Part shown: in pieces, positions 26,583 through 36,647 of the stretch
Numbering within the stretch: the stretch's first letter is position 1
How the letters are laid out: every line of letters starts with the position of its first letter
From: an uncultured Parabacteroides sp.
GTDB taxonomy: Bacteria; Bacteroidota; Bacteroidia; Bacteroidales; Tannerellaceae
Assembly (NCBI GenBank): GCA_944325335.1
Contig: CALUZR010000004.1
Location: 1 to 64,000, forward strand
Reading direction: 5' to 3'
DNA length: 64,000 bases
Made by a program: the position numbers and the translations under genes
The notes under the pieces: generated by a model
Databases searched by the model: none
Told to the model about the DNA's origin: nothing
What the model saw: only the letters and a program-made list of their open reading frames with translations

Positions 26583-28031
26583 TTATTTAATGATTCGCAA
26601 TTCCACGCCACGCCGTTCGATTTCCTTGCAAGCCTTCTCGACTGCCTCGTAATGCTCCGGCGCAATACCTAATTCCGGAAGATTGAGCGTAATGACGCTC
26701 TCAAACTCGGAAGCGGCCCGATTGTCGTCCACCGGATTCAGAATCATCCCGACAGCGGAGGTATTATTCGTAATCGGGTCGATCAGGATGAACGCGCCGG
26801 TCTGTTTGTTCGCTGCATACGGGTCAAAGAACAATTCCTTGCTGGTCGAGATGACGACCTTGCCGATTTCATTCAATATCAACTTATCGGCCGGAGATTG
26901 CTCCATCGTATTTACATTCACTTTATATCGGATGCCATCGATGTGGGCGCGGGTCGTATTGGTGGTCTGCTTCAAGTAGAAATGTTTGTCGCGGTCCATC
27001 GCCTCTTCGTCCATCCAAACAAGCATGGCTTCGAAGCAACGACCTTCCGTGGGCAAATCTTCGGGATGAACCAACATTTCGCCGCGCGAAATATCAATCT
27101 CGTCTTCCAGCGTCAGCGTCACGCTCATCGGCGGGAATGCCTCTTCGATTTCACCGTCGTAAGTCACGATGCGCTGAACTCTCGATGTCTTGCGTGACGG
27201 TAATGCCATCACCGTATCACCTTTATGAATGACACCGCTTGCCACTTTCCCGCAGAAACCGCGGAAATCTTGGTTCGGACGCAGGACGTATTGCACCGGA
27301 TAGCGGAAGTTTTCGTAATTCCGGTCGCGGTCGATAGGCACGGTCTCCAAGAAATCCAACAACGACGGACCTTCGTACCAAGGCGTGCGGTCGCTTTTCT
27401 CTACCACATTATCCCCTTCCAACGCCGAAAGCGGGATGCAAGTGATATCTTCGATGCCCAGCGGAGCGACAAACGCTTTGTAATCTGCCACGATCTTGTC
27501 GAACACCGCCTTGTCGTAATTCACCAAGTCCATCTTATTTACGGCTAAGACAACATGGTGGATTCCCAGCAGAGAAACCAAATAGGTATGGCGCCGCGTC
27601 TGCGTAATGACGCCGGCACGCGCATCCACGAGGATAATCGCCAGGTTCGCCGTCGAGCCTCCCGTAATCATGTTGCGCGTGTATTGCTCATGTCCCGGCG
27701 TGTCGGCAATGATGAACTTCCGGTTATTCGTACTGAAATAACGATAGGCCACGTCAATCGTGATGCCCTGCTCGCGCTCAGCCTTCAATCCGTCGAGCAA
27801 AAGCGCGTAATCGATATGTTCGCCCGCATTCCCCATGCGCTTGCTGTCTCTTTCCAAAGCGACCAACTGGTCTTCGTACAATTTCTTGCTATCAAACAAA
27901 AGACGTCCAATAAGCGTAGATTTTCCATCATCCACAGAACCTGCCGTCAGGAAACGCAACAAATCTTTTTGCTCATCCTTATCAAGAAAAGCCTTTATAT
28001 CTAATTTTGTATTATTGTTTTCGTTCGCCAT
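26583..28031 (-). CDS. cysN: Sulfate adenylyltransferase subunit 1 (GTPase)
   Basis: 482 residues from the ATG at 28031, chosen because AGGAAGG lies 8 nt before it; an ATG at 28064, abutting the cysD stop, would add an 11-residue tail coded by AT-rich repeat-like sequence. GTPase motifs: [15 protein letters not shown] and N-K-M-D. EF-Tu-like domains II and III follow. With CysD it forms APS from ATP and sulfate, driven by GTP. There is no fused APS kinase domain; cysC is separate. Confidence 0.93.
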   Translation of the reverse strand: MANENNNTKLDIKAFLDKDEQKDLLRFLTAGSVDDGKSTLIGRLLFDSKKLYEDQLVALERDSKRMGNAGEHIDYALLLDGLKAEREQGITIDVAYRYFSTNNRKFIIADTPGHEQYTRNMITGGSTANLAIILVDARAGVITQTRRHTYLVSLLGIHHVVLAVNKMDLVNYDKAVFDKIVADYKAFVAPLGIEDITCIPLSALEGDNVVEKSDRTPWYEGPSLLDFLETVPIDRDRNYENFRYPVQYVLRPNQDFRGFCGKVASGVIHKGDTVMALPSRKTSRVQRIVTYDGEIEEAFPPMSVTLTLEDEIDISRGEMLVHPEDLPTEGRCFEAMLVWMDEEAMDRDKHFYLKQTTNTTRAHIDGIRYKVNVNTMEQSPADKLILNEIGKVVISTSKELFFDPYAANKQTGAFILIDPITNNTSAVGMILNPVDDNRAASEFESVITLNLPELGIAPEHYEAVEKACKEIERRGVELRIIK

Positions 28032-28064
28032 AAGATTCTTCCTTCCTAATTCTTCGTTTTTCAT

Positions 28065-28973
28065 TTAAAAATAGCCTTCTCTTTTCTTCTGTTCCATGCT
28101 CGAATCTTGGTCGAAGTCGATGACGCGGGTGGTACGTTCGCTCTTCGTCGTAGTCATCATCTCTTCTACAATTTTCTCGATCGTATCGGCATCGCTTTCC
28201 ACCGCGCCAGTCAACGGCCAGCAACCCAGCGTGCGGAAACGGACTTTGCGCATCCGGATTTGGTCGCGGTATTTCTCCGGAAGGCGGTCGTCGTCAGCCA
28301 TAATCAAGTTACCGTCGATTTCCACAATCGGGCGCTCTTTGGCAAAATAGAGCGGCACAATCGGGATGTTCTCCAAGCGGATATACTGCCAGATATCCAA
28401 TTCCGTCCAGTTCGAAAGTGGAAACACGCGGATGCTTTCGCCCTTATGGACGCGCGTATTGTAAATGTCCCACAACTCTGGCCGCTGGTTCTTCGGGTCC
28501 CATTGCTGGAACTTGTCGCGGAACGAGAAGATACGCTCCTTCGCGCGGCTCTTTTCCTCGTCGCGCCGCGCCCCGCCGAACGCCGCGTCGAATTTATACT
28601 TGTTCAACGCATTCAGCAAAGCCTGCGTCTTCATCAAATCGGTATGCACCTTGCTCCCGTGCGTAAACGGGCCCACGCCCGCCCGGAAGGCTTCCATGTT
28701 CGATTCCACAATCAAGTTCCAACCATATTTCTTGGCATATTCGTCGCGGAACTGGATCATCTCCTTGAATTTCCATTTCGAATCGATATGCATCAACGGG
28801 AACGGCACCTTGCCCGGCGCAAACGCCTTTTCCGCCAAGCGGACCATCACCGACGAATCTTTTCCAATGGAATAAAGCATCACGGGGTTCTCAAACTCGG
28901 CAGCCACCTCGCGGATGATATAAATCGATTCTGCCTCTAATTCTTGCAAATGACTTAATTTATAATCAGACAT
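28065..28973 (-). CDS. cysD: Sulfate adenylyltransferase subunit 2
   Basis: 302 residues, full length. The PP-loop ATP pyrophosphatase motif is S-I-G-K-D-S-S-V-M (36-44). Family signatures [10 protein letters not shown] and L-G-C-W-P-L-T-G-A are present. It adenylates sulfate to APS together with CysN. cysC lies 13 nt upstream and cysN directly downstream. Confidence 0.96.
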   Translation of the reverse strand: MSDYKLSHLQELEAESIYIIREVAAEFENPVMLYSIGKDSSVMVRLAEKAFAPGKVPFPLMHIDSKWKFKEMIQFRDEYAKKYGWNLIVESNMEAFRAGVGPFTHGSKVHTDLMKTQALLNALNKYKFDAAFGGARRDEEKSRAKERIFSFRDKFQQWDPKNQRPELWDIYNTRVHKGESIRVFPLSNWTELDIWQYIRLENIPIVPLYFAKERPIVEIDGNLIMADDDRLPEKYRDQIRMRKVRFRTLGCWPLTGAVESDADTIEKIVEEMMTTTKSERTTRVIDFDQDSSMEQKKREGYF

Positions 28974-28986
28974 AAGCTTATCGTGT

Positions 28987-29589
28987 TTATTTTCTTATTT
29001 TCGGTAATATCATTTCCATCAATTTCGCTACGGATTCTTCGACGCTCAAGACAGACGTATCCAACGACAACGCGGGATGCTCCGGGACCTCGAACGGCGC
29101 CGAAACGCCCGTAAAGTCCTTTATCTCGCCCCGCCGCGCCTTGGCATACAGTCCTTTCACGTCGCGCTCCTCGCAAGCTTCGATGGGCGTACTGACATAT
29201 ACTTCTACAAAATCTTTTTCTCCAATAATGTTTGCCGCCATCCGCCGGATTTCGTGACTCGGACTGATAAACGCCGCGAGCGTGACGATACCCGTGTCTA
29301 CAAACAGTTTACCCACCTCGGCAATGCGCCGGATGTTCTCCACGCGGTCCGCCTCCGAAAAGCCCAAGTTGTTGTTGATGCCGCTCCGGATATTGTCGCC
29401 ATCCAATATGCGGCAAAGAAAACCCTGGCGATGCAGCTCGCGCTCCAACGCCATCGCGATGGTGCTTTTGCCCGAACCGCTCAGGCCCGTGAACCAAATC
29501 ATCACGCCCCGCTGTCCCAGCAGCTCCTCTTTGTCCGTTCTCGTCATCATCCGGTCGAAAATCGGATAAATATGATTCGTTTTTTCCAT
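28987..29589 (-). CDS. cysC: Adenylylsulfate kinase
   Basis: 200 residues from the ATG at 29589; an upstream in-frame TTG at 29619 would extend it by 10 residues into the repeat array and is less likely. P-loop G-L-S-G-S-G-K-S-T (about 34-42), then [15 protein letters not shown] and the lid region. It phosphorylates APS to PAPS. In a cell that only reduces sulfate through APS this step is unneeded; with a sulfotransferase next door PAPS is the donor for sulfonation. Confidence 0.94.
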   Translation of the reverse strand: MEKTNHIYPIFDRMMTRTDKEELLGQRGVMIWFTGLSGSGKSTIAMALERELHRQGFLCRILDGDNIRSGINNNLGFSEADRVENIRRIAEVGKLFVDTGIVTLAAFISPSHEIRRMAANIIGEKDFVEVYVSTPIEACEERDVKGLYAKARRGEIKDFTGVSAPFEVPEHPALSLDTSVLSVEESVAKLMEMILPKIRK

Positions 29590-29618
29590 ATATTCGTTCA
29601 AATCTTTCTTTTCAAACA

Positions 29619-29938
29619 AGCATTTTGCGAGAAACGCCTCAAACCATGTTTTCCTACGTTCTCGTTACGAGACACCTTCAAAACCATGTTTTGGCACCTT
29701 CTCATTCCGAGAAACTTTCAAAACAATATTTTTTAACTTTCTCACCCAGAGAAACCTTCTAAACAATGTTTTTTAACTTTCTCGTTCAGAGAAACCTTCT
29801 AAACAAGGCTCTTTCACCTTCTCGCCCGGAGAAAATCTAAAAACAACATTTTGTAATGCTCTCGCATCGAGAAACGACAAAAACATCGTTTAGGCATTTT
29901 CTCCCTAAATTTTGACAGCAAAAACAGCGTTTTGCTTA
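29619..29938. repeat. Array E: eight units of exactly 40 bp
   Basis: Units start at 29619, 29659, 29699, 29739, 29779, 29819, 29859 and 29899. Each has TTCTC-N5-GAGAA and, about 20 bp on, an AAAC-N3-GTTT dyad. Loops vary (GTTAC, ATTCC, ACCCA, GTTCA, GCCCG). The array lies between the permease stop and the cysC start, all on the minus strand, so it is likely to be transcribed if cysC is read from the permease promoter. I see no clear promoter within it. Confidence 0.85.
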
Positions 29939-29958
29939 CTTTTTGCTTTTTATCATTA

Positions 29959-31521
29959 TCAATTCATTTCAAACGGCCAAATATGCGGAATAAGGAACAC
30001 CGAAATGAGGAACACCAAGATGTTCAGCGGCAAACCGACCCGCACAAAGTCCGTAAACTTATAATTACCAATACCCTGTACGATTAGGTTCGTCTGATAC
30101 CCGATCGGCGTCGAGAATCCGGCCGAAGCCGCGATGCAAATCACGATGAAGAACGGCATCGGGTCCACACCCAGCTGGTTCGAAATCGAAAGCGCAAGCG
30201 GGAAAGCCAACGCCGCCGCCGCGTTGTTCGTGATGAGCTCCGTAATGAGGTTGGTAATAATATAAAGGATAGCCAGCAGGACGTATGGCCCGTGGCTATG
30301 GCTCAGTTCAATAATGAAATTGGCAATCATGTCGGCCAATCCAGAGTTGACCATCGCTTTGCTAATGCCAAACGCGCAGGCGATGGTGATCAAGATATCC
30401 CACGAGATGTATTTCGTATATTTTCGCGCTGGGAAGATGTTGGTCCACGCCATCACGACCGCCGTGACCGCCGCAAAGAAAAACATATCCATCTTGATGT
30501 TCGGGAAGCGTTCCTGCGTCCAAGGAAGTTCGCCAATGGTCGCCCCTATGATCATCAATGCCAAGAGAATCAACACAAAGGTGCGTTTCTTATGGTTGGA
30601 TTGTGAAGCGGCGTCTTTCCCATTGGCAATCATGAGGAAGACGGAAGATTCGCCCCACGCTGCGACGAACGAATCGTCGGCCAGCACGACCAACGTATCC
30701 CCTTCGTTGAGCACCACGCGGTCCATGTTCTTCGTCAGATTCCGTCCGTTACGCTTGATTTCCTTGACTTCCACCCCGTAATGGCGACGGAAATCAAATT
30801 CGCTCAACCGCTTGTTGATACCCGGGAAACGCGGTCCCAGCACGACTTCGACCGGATGGAGATTCTCCGCCATCTCTGTCTCGTCTTCCACGACCTCGTC
30901 CTTCTCGCGTTCATCCGGAAGCAATCGCTTGGATACCAGGAAAAGATAAAGAATACCTGCAATCGTAACAGGAACACCAATCAGACTCAACTCAAACATG
31001 CTCAAGCCTCGATAGCCGGCGTCCATCATCATTCCATGCACAACGAGATTCGTAGAAGTACCTATCAAAGTACATATACCTCCCAAAATCGTGACAAAAG
31101 AAAGCGGAATCAAAAACTTAGTGGCCGGCAACTGCACGGACTTGGCCCAACGTTTGATAATCGGCGCAAATATGACCACCACCGGCGTGTTGTTCAAAAA
31201 GGCGGAAATAAAAGCGATTGACGGCAGCATACGAAGTTGTGCCTTGAAAACCGTCGTCTTTCCTTGAGGCAAGACCCGATTGATAATCTGCGCCAACGCG
31301 CCCGATTGCCTTACCCCCTCGCTTACTAAAAAAAGCAAGGCTACAGTAATCATTCCCTTATTACTGAAGCCTTCCAACAATTCTTTCGGCGAAATAATGC
31401 CAGCGCATAAAAACAAAACGACCACAGAGAATAGCACCATTCCCGGGCGCATCTTGTCCCAAATCAACGCCGCAATCATGCCAATTAAGGCACAAAGTAC
31501 AAATAATATCTCGAAATTCAT
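29959..31521 (-). CDS. SLC13/DASS-type permease with RCK-C domain
   Basis: 520 residues from the ATG at 31521. A longer frame opens at 31611, but the promoter -7 element lies at 31557-31564, downstream of that point. Ten or more membrane helices in two halves, with SNT-type re-entrant motifs I-G-T-S-T-N-L-V (first half) and the matching T-P-I-G-Y-Q-T-N-L-I (second half). A cytoplasmic TrkA-C/RCK-C domain (about 210-290) sits between the halves. This family imports sulfate or dicarboxylates with sodium. Between cysQ and cysC, sulfate uptake is the natural reading. Confidence 0.88.
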   Translation of the reverse strand: MNFEILFVLCALIGMIAALIWDKMRPGMVLFSVVVLFLCAGIISPKELLEGFSNKGMITVALLFLVSEGVRQSGALAQIINRVLPQGKTTVFKAQLRMLPSIAFISAFLNNTPVVVIFAPIIKRWAKSVQLPATKFLIPLSFVTILGGICTLIGTSTNLVVHGMMMDAGYRGLSMFELSLIGVPVTIAGILYLFLVSKRLLPDEREKDEVVEDETEMAENLHPVEVVLGPRFPGINKRLSEFDFRRHYGVEVKEIKRNGRNLTKNMDRVVLNEGDTLVVLADDSFVAAWGESSVFLMIANGKDAASQSNHKKRTFVLILLALMIIGATIGELPWTQERFPNIKMDMFFFAAVTAVVMAWTNIFPARKYTKYISWDILITIACAFGISKAMVNSGLADMIANFIIELSHSHGPYVLLAILYIITNLITELITNNAAAALAFPLALSISNQLGVDPMPFFIVICIAASAGFSTPIGYQTNLIVQGIGNYKFTDFVRVGLPLNILVFLISVFLIPHIWPFEMN

Positions 31522-31556
31522 GTACACTTTCCCATTAAGACTTTTCAGACAGGGTG

Positions 31557-31564
31557 CAAAGATA
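31557..31564 (-). promoter_or_regulatory. -7 element of the permease gene
   Basis: CAAAGATA reads TATCTTTG on the minus strand, a full match to TAnnTTTG, 35 nt before the chosen ATG. A CAAA (TTTG) at 31588 is 23 nt further, slightly too far. Confidence 0.5.
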
Positions 31565-31635
31565 ATAAGATAATCACATACAGCCCGCAAAAATGTCCGT
31601 AAAATCTCCAAGAAAAGCCATTCGGAACACTACTT

Positions 31636-32472
31636 TTACAAAATAGATGATACTGGTTTTACCACGAACCAAGGATTCAACAAGTTCTCCTTATTGTAAG
31701 TCAAAGGTGTTTTCTCGTCAATATGGAAAACGTCACATCCTGCAGCCCGGGCGATTGCATGCCCAGCCGCCGTATCCCACTCCATCGTTGGAGCAAAACG
31801 TGGATAAATATCGGCCGAACCTTCTGCGACCAAGCATATCTTCAAACTACTTCCACTACTGATAAGCGTGACGGGCTGCCCCTTTTTCCGCAAATTATCT
31901 ATATAGCGCGTCGTTTCTTCCGTTTGATGCGAACGGGAAGCCACTACGACAATTCCTTGATGTACCAAGGCAGAAGGTAAACGCGTCGCCCGTTCGTGCA
32001 TATCCTTCATCGAAGGCTGGTTCTCACTATCGATATGGGTCAGCTTGTAAGCTCCTATTGTATCGCATGCAAAATACAATTCTTTTCGGACAGGTACATA
32101 AATCACGCCTAATACCGGAACACCCTTATGCACTAATGCGATATTGACCGTAAATTCACCATTCCGTTTGATAAACTCTTTGGTTCCATCCAAAGGATCA
32201 ACCACCCAAAGGGTTTCCCATTTCTTACGTTCTTCATACGGGCACTGCTTTTCTTCTTCGCTCAAAATAGGGAAAACTGTCACAGAAAGCGCATTCACGA
32301 TCAAACGATTAGAAGCTCTATCAGCCAATGTCAAAGGAGAATTATCCGCTTTCTTTTCAATTTCAAAATCAGCATTCGGATCTGTATAAATATCCATGAT
32401 TGATTTTCCAGCATCCAACGCAGCCCTAATGGCAATATATAAATAATTATTGAAGTCCATAATTGTATCCAT
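31636..32472 (-). CDS. cysQ: 3'(2'),5'-bisphosphate nucleotidase
   Basis: 278 residues; an in-frame ATG at 32460 (four residues shorter) fits the promoter slightly better. Inositol monophosphatase-fold motifs: E-E after I-L-S, W-V-V-D-P-L-D-G-T-K-E-F (about 88-99), and W-D-T-A-A-G-H-A-I near the C-terminus. It hydrolyses PAP, the inhibitory by-product of sulfotransfer, to AMP. It heads the sulfonation cluster and has its own consensus promoter. Confidence 0.93.
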   Translation of the reverse strand: MDTIMDFNNYLYIAIRAALDAGKSIMDIYTDPNADFEIEKKADNSPLTLADRASNRLIVNALSVTVFPILSEEEKQCPYEERKKWETLWVVDPLDGTKEFIKRNGEFTVNIALVHKGVPVLGVIYVPVRKELYFACDTIGAYKLTHIDSENQPSMKDMHERATRLPSALVHQGIVVVASRSHQTEETTRYIDNLRKKGQPVTLISSGSSLKICLVAEGSADIYPRFAPTMEWDTAAGHAIARAAGCDVFHIDEKTPLTYNKENLLNPWFVVKPVSSIL

Positions 32473-32485
32473 TTTTAGATTTAGA

Positions 32486-32517
32486 CAAATATATAACTTT
32501 TTCGCGAATAAGCCAAA
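32486..32517 (-). promoter_or_regulatory. Consensus promoter of cysQ
   Basis: On the minus strand: TTTG at 32514-32517, 20 nt, TATATTTG at 32486-32493. Both boxes are perfect, giving a leader of about 8-20 nt. Confidence 0.8.
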
Positions 32518-32542
32518 CCCTTTGCCCGTTCTTTAGTATATT

Positions 32543-32579
32543 TAAAGAAAAGAGGCTATCGGAACTCCGATAACCTCTT
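32543..32579 (-). terminator. Terminator of the 6S-like RNA
   Basis: AAGAGG, TATCGGA / TCCGATA, CCTCTT stem at 32550-32579 with one mismatch; on the minus strand it is followed by TTTCTTT. Confidence 0.75.
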
Positions 32580-32786
32580 ATAATGTGGAAAGCCGCACCG
32601 TAGATATGAATAAACTCCGTATGACAGGATTTGAGCGCCTTGCCATCTTTGTAATCCGCCGTGCGAAGCATGCCCCGAAGGGTGCGGCCCGCCATTGACG
32701 GCAAAAGCAATGTCTCGGAATTATAATAAATTGATGAGTTTCCCAATCGAACAAGTGCGGCTTAACTCTTTAAGCTCTTCGTTTAT
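32545..32786 (-). ncRNA. ssrS: 6S-like RNA (Bacteroidales-1 motif)
   Basis: About 240 nt between cysQ and rplT without a credible protein. It has its own perfect promoter (32793-32824), a closing stem AAGCCGCAC (minus strand, from 32763) with GTGCGGCTT (ending 32590), further internal pairing, and a 3' terminator hairpin. The Bacteroidales-1 RNA family is known to lie downstream of L20 genes and is regarded as the 6S RNA of this order; position, size and extended hairpin all agree. 6S RNA binds RNA polymerase and tunes promoter use. Ends are predicted from promoter and terminator. Confidence 0.75.
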
Positions 32787-32792
32787 GTACTG

Positions 32793-32824
32793 CAAATATA
32801 AAAACTATTTTTCGACAATGCAAA
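32793..32824 (-). promoter_or_regulatory. Consensus promoter of the 6S-like RNA
   Basis: On the minus strand: TTTG at 32821-32824, 20 nt, TATATTTG at 32793-32800. It lies after the rplT stop and is in the right place to start the RNA near 32786. Confidence 0.8.
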
Positions 32825-32954
32825 TTTTTCCCTGAAAAAATTTCAAGAAATTTTCATCGATTTGCAACATGACAAAACAAAGAAAAACTTACCCAAGCAA
32901 ATGAACGCCTACTTGGATAAGTTTATTCTATGTTTCAGCAAGAAGAAACGCTTC

Positions 32955-33299
32955 TTACTTTACTTTCGCTACGATAGCCTTAAAAGCTTCCGGATGATTT
33001 ACGGCCAAATCTGCCAACACTTTACGATTGATCTCGATACCTGCTGTATGCAAAGCACCCATCAAACGAGAGTAAGACAAACCTTCCAAACGGGCAGCCG
33101 CATTGATACGTTGAATCCACAATGCGCGGAAATTACGTTTCTTATTACGACGGTCGCGGAATGCATACGTCAAACCTTTTTCCCACGTATTCTTCGCTAC
33201 GGTCCATACGTTCTTGCGTGCACCATAATAACCACGCGTAAGTTTCAAAATCCGTTTTCTTTTTGCTCTTGAAGCAACATGATTTACTGATCTCGGCAT
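32955..33299 (-). CDS. rplT: 50S ribosomal protein L20
   Basis: 114 residues, normal length: M-P-R-S-V-N-H-V at the start, the very basic N-terminal extension, and L-W-I-Q-R-I-N-A-A in the globular part. It binds 23S rRNA early in 50S assembly. Last protein gene of thrS-infC-rpmI-rplT. Its start is 104 nt after the rpmI stop. Confidence 0.97.
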   Translation of the reverse strand: MPRSVNHVASRAKRKRILKLTRGYYGARKNVWTVAKNTWEKGLTYAFRDRRNKKRNFRALWIQRINAAARLEGLSYSRLMGALHTAGIEINRKVLADLAVNHPEAFKAIVAKVK

Positions 33300-33403
33300 A
33301 ATTCTAATTTGTTTTTGAATGTTAGCGTCATCTTTTTACAGATGAACTTGTTTGCTAAAAATTCGGTTAATAAAAATCTAAAAAACTCGCTTTAAAAATT
33401 GAT

Positions 33404-33598
33404 TTAGATGCAAAGCAACTTCTTTACGTTTGGTACATCTACAGTAGCTATCAGCCCTGTGTGTGTCAAATTACGTTTTTGTTTCTTTGTTTTCTTCGTC
33501 AAAATGTGACTCTTAAAAGCATGTTTTCTCTTGATTTTACCTGTTCCGGTAAGAGCGAATCTTTTTTTGGCACCGGAATTAGTCTTCATCTTAGGCAT
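33404..33598 (-). CDS. rpmI: 50S ribosomal protein L35
   Basis: 64 residues: [14 protein letters not shown] at the start and [12 protein letters not shown] in the middle. Lies between infC and rplT as in most bacteria. Confidence 0.97.
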   Translation of the reverse strand: MPKMKTNSGAKKRFALTGTGKIKRKHAFKSHILTKKTKKQKRNLTHTGLIATVDVPNVKKLLCI

Positions 33599-33635
33599 TT
33601 TCCAATCTATTTTTAATTAATTAAACCATGTCTAC

Positions 33636-33655
33636 CCCTCCTTTTTAGGGGAGGG
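33636..33655. other. Small GC-rich hairpin between infC and rpmI
   Basis: CCCTCC (33636-33641) pairs with GGAGGG (33650-33655), with a CTA/TAG extension outside. It could attenuate or process the infC-rpmI message. It resembles no known leader I can name. Confidence 0.3.
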
Positions 33656-33666
33656 ATAGTTTTTAT

Positions 33667-34278
33667 TTATTCTTCTTTGCTTTCTTCTGTCTGAGGAGCA
33701 GCCTTCTTGACATCTGCCTTTTCAGCTGGGACGGCTTTCTTTACTTTCGAACCGGCACCCTTCTTCGGAGTAATCAAGATAATCATCCGTTTTCCTTCCA
33801 ATACGGGCATCTGTTCGACCTTGCCATATTCCTCCAAATCGTTGGCGAATCGAAGCAACAACACTTCGCCTTGTTCCTTAAACAAAATGGAACGTCCTTT
33901 GAAGAACACATACGCTTTTACTTTCGCACCTTCTTCCAAGAAACCTTTCGCATGTTTCAATTTGAACGCATAATCATGGTCATCTGTCTGCGGTCCGAAA
34001 CGAATCTCCTTCACCACAATCTTGACCGACTTTGCCTTCTGTTCCTTCTGACGTTTCTTTTGTTGGTAGAGAAATTTCTGATAATCGATTACCCTACAAA
34101 CAGGCGGCGCAGCATTGGGCGAAATTTCAACCAGGTCCAATCCTTGATCTTCGGCGATTTTCAAGGCCTGCGATATGGGATAAACTCCCTGCTCTACATT
34201 ATCACCGACTAATCGAACTTCACGAACGCGTATCCGTTCGTTCGTTCTATACTGCTCTTTCGAATTGTCAATCTTCAT
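33667..34278 (-). CDS. infC: Translation initiation factor IF-3
   Basis: 203 residues: N-domain with R-V-R-E-V-R-L-V-G and [15 protein letters not shown], then the C-domain [14 protein letters not shown] ~25-residue Lys/Ala/Glu-rich tail extends past the usual end. The start codon is ATG, not the rare AUU of E. coli infC, so the E. coli type of start-codon self-control is not expected. Confidence 0.97.
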   Translation of the reverse strand: MKIDNSKEQYRTNERIRVREVRLVGDNVEQGVYPISQALKIAEDQGLDLVEISPNAAPPVCRVIDYQKFLYQQKKRQKEQKAKSVKIVVKEIRFGPQTDDHDYAFKLKHAKGFLEEGAKVKAYVFFKGRSILFKEQGEVLLLRFANDLEEYGKVEQMPVLEGKRMIILITPKKGAGSKVKKAVPAEKADVKKAAPQTEESKEE

Positions 34279-34329
34279 TCAAACGACTATTAATTCTCCT
34301 CTATTTTTTTATTATTTACTCAATGCAAA

Positions 34330-36270
34330 TTACCATCGGTTTATCATTTCTTCAACCTCTTGGTGAATTTGCGCCGCAAAGGTAGTAATTTTCATCGAAC
34401 CTTTATCACCTTCGCCCTGTTTTCTTACAGAAACTTCACCATTTTCTGCTTCTTTTTCGCCTACAATGAGCATATAGGGGATTCTCTTCATCTCATTATC
34501 GCGAATTTTACGTCCAATCTTCTCATTTCGGTCGTCTACCAAGACACGGATGTCTTGCTTCTTCAATTCGCGGGCTACTTCCCATGCATAGTCATTGAAG
34601 CGTTCGCTAATCGGAAGGATGCAAACTTGGTCGGGCGTCAACCACAACGGGAACTTACCTGCCGTATGCTCAATCAGCACGGCCACGAAACGTTCCATCG
34701 AACCAAACGGAGCGCGGTGGATCATTACCGGGCGATGCTTTTGGTTATCTTCTCCCGTATATTCCAATTCGAAACGTTCCGGCAAGTTATAATCCACCTG
34801 AATCGTTCCCAATTGCCAACGGCGGCCAATAGCATCTTTTACCATAAAGTCGAGCTTCGGGCCATAGAAAGCTGCCTCGCCATATTCGATGGTTGCAGGC
34901 AAACCTTTCTCTTCGCATGCTTCGATGATTGCACGTTCGGCCTTTTCCCAATTCTCGTCACTACCGATATATTTTTCACGGTTCACTTTGTCGCGCAACG
35001 AGATTTGAGCCTCGAAGTTATCAAAATCCATCGACTTAAATACAATAGATATGATATCCATCACGCGGATGAACTCGTCCTTTACTTGGTCCGGGCGGCA
35101 GAAGATATGCGCATCGTCTTGCGTAAAGCTACGTACACGTGTCAATCCGTGCAACTCTCCGCTCTGCTCATAACGGCAAACCGTACCGAACTCGGCAATG
35201 CGCAGCGGCAGGTCGCGATACGAACGGGGCGAGTTCTTGTAAATCATACAGTGGTGAGGGCAGTTCATCGGCTTCAAGAAGTACTCTTCGCCCTCTTCCG
35301 GCGTATGGATGGGTTGGAATGAATCCTTTCCATATTTCGCATAGTGCCCCGAAGTAATATACAATAATTTATTACCAATCGGCGGACACATCACTTCCTG
35401 GTAATCATAACGAGCTTGGATGCGACGCAAGAAGTCTTGCAAACGAAGACGAAGCGCCGTACCGCGCGGAAGCCACATCGGAAGCCCCTTACCTACCGTA
35501 TCGGAGAACATAAACAAATCCAGCTCCTTGCCTATCTTACGGTGGTCGCGTTTCTTAGCTTCTTCCAATACGGCCAAGTATTCGTCGAGCATCTTCTTCT
35601 TCGGGAAGGTGATACCGTAGAGGCGGACCAATTGCTTGCGCTTTTCATCGCCACGCCAATACGCACCGGCCGCACTCAATATCTTCACCGCCTTTATATA
35701 CGAGGTATTCGGGATGTGCGGACCGCGGCACAAATCGGTAAATGCGCCTTGCGTGTAGGTCGTAATCGTCCCGTCTTCCAACTCGCTAATCAATTCTTCT
35801 TTATAGACTTCACCCCGCTCGCCAAACATTTTCATCGCATCTGCCTTTGAAATGTCTTGACGCACGATGGGTTCTTTCTTAGCTACCAATTCGAGCATCT
35901 TCTTCTCGATAGCCGGGAAATCACTGTCTTTGATAACAGCCTCGCCCGGGTCTACATCATAATAGAACCCGTTTTCAATAGCCGGACCGATACCGAATTT
36001 GATGCCAGGGTACAACTCCTGCAAAGCTTCAGCCATCAGGTGGGCGCTCGAATGCCAGAAAGCATGCTTGCCTTCCCGGTCATCCCACTTGAACAGTTTT
36101 ACACTTGCATCCTCGTTAATAGGACGAGTTAAATCCCAGACTTCACCGTTCACACTGGCTGCCAGCACTTCCTGTGCCAAGCGAGAGCTAATACTTTCAG
36201 CTATTTGCATAGCCGTCGTCCCTTCAGCATATTCTCTGACGGAATTATCCGGAAATGTAATCTTAATCAT
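34330..36270 (-). CDS. thrS: Threonyl-tRNA synthetase
   Basis: 646 residues with all parts: TGS domain (1-60), editing domain with H-S-S-A-H-L (about 74-79) and the C-R-G-P-H segment, class II catalytic core with M-N-C-P-H-H (zinc Cys/His), and the anticodon-binding domain. It charges tRNA-Thr. It heads the thrS-infC-rpmI-rplT run. Confidence 0.97.
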   Translation of the reverse strand: MIKITFPDNSVREYAEGTTAMQIAESISSRLAQEVLAASVNGEVWDLTRPINEDASVKLFKWDDREGKHAFWHSSAHLMAEALQELYPGIKFGIGPAIENGFYYDVDPGEAVIKDSDFPAIEKKMLELVAKKEPIVRQDISKADAMKMFGERGEVYKEELISELEDGTITTYTQGAFTDLCRGPHIPNTSYIKAVKILSAAGAYWRGDEKRKQLVRLYGITFPKKKMLDEYLAVLEEAKKRDHRKIGKELDLFMFSDTVGKGLPMWLPRGTALRLRLQDFLRRIQARYDYQEVMCPPIGNKLLYITSGHYAKYGKDSFQPIHTPEEGEEYFLKPMNCPHHCMIYKNSPRSYRDLPLRIAEFGTVCRYEQSGELHGLTRVRSFTQDDAHIFCRPDQVKDEFIRVMDIISIVFKSMDFDNFEAQISLRDKVNREKYIGSDENWEKAERAIIEACEEKGLPATIEYGEAAFYGPKLDFMVKDAIGRRWQLGTIQVDYNLPERFELEYTGEDNQKHRPVMIHRAPFGSMERFVAVLIEHTAGKFPLWLTPDQVCILPISERFNDYAWEVARELKKQDIRVLVDDRNEKIGRKIRDNEMKRIPYMLIVGEKEAENGEVSVRKQGEGDKGSMKITTFAAQIHQEVEEMINRW

Positions 36271-36299
36271 AATCTGTTCATTCTTTTTAATTCAGCGCA

Positions 36300-36307
36300 C
36301 AAAGTTA
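36300..36307 (-). promoter_or_regulatory. -7 element of the thrS operon
   Basis: CAAAGTTA reads TAACTTTG on the minus strand, a full TAnnTTTG match 30 nt before the thrS start. The -33 region is weak. Confidence 0.5.
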
Positions 36308-36462
36308 ATACCTTTTTTGAATGTATAAAACATTTAAATGGAAAAGATTGCAAAGAATTTGCGCTTGCGCATGTCAAATATTCTTGATAACTTGCCCTGC
36401 AGAAAGCGAAATGCCCCGGAGAAAAGGTCCGGAAGCGCCTAAGAATAGTTCTTTTACCGCTT

Positions 36463-36620
36463 GATATTTCTCCAAATATCGACGATATTTGTACACGCAT
36501 CGACGATATTTGTATATCTTTAGCCTAAAGATAAAGAAACATCGCCGATACGCGGAGAAAACATAGCGAAGAAAGAAACTTTCCATAGGCATATCCGAAA
36601 CTTTCTTCAGGCATAAACGG
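36463..36620. repeat. Array F: short 21- and 22-bp repeats with a shared palindrome
   Basis: GATATTT recurs at 36463, 36484 and 36505 (21-bp steps); the palindrome TATCTTTAGCCTAAAGATA follows at 36515-36533. A second short run has GAAACTTTC at 36575 and 36597 (22-bp step). The arrays lie in the 377-nt divergent gap between thrS and the ATPase/Toprim gene. The same palindrome with one central change occurs in array G. Confidence 0.6.
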
Positions 36621-36647
36621 AAACATACATATATAATATAAGGTATC

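Noticed and set aside
29589-29619. Longer cysC start at TTG 29619
   Set aside because: It begins in the first unit of array E and adds residues not typical of APS kinases; the ATG at 29589 fits better.
31522-31611. Longer start of the permease
   Set aside because: The extension includes the probable -7 element and would add a hydrophilic-hydrophobic stretch not usual for SLC13 proteins.
32447-32746. 99-residue minus-strand frame
   Set aside because: It covers the 6S-like RNA and overlaps the cysQ start; its sequence is explained by the RNA stem and terminator.
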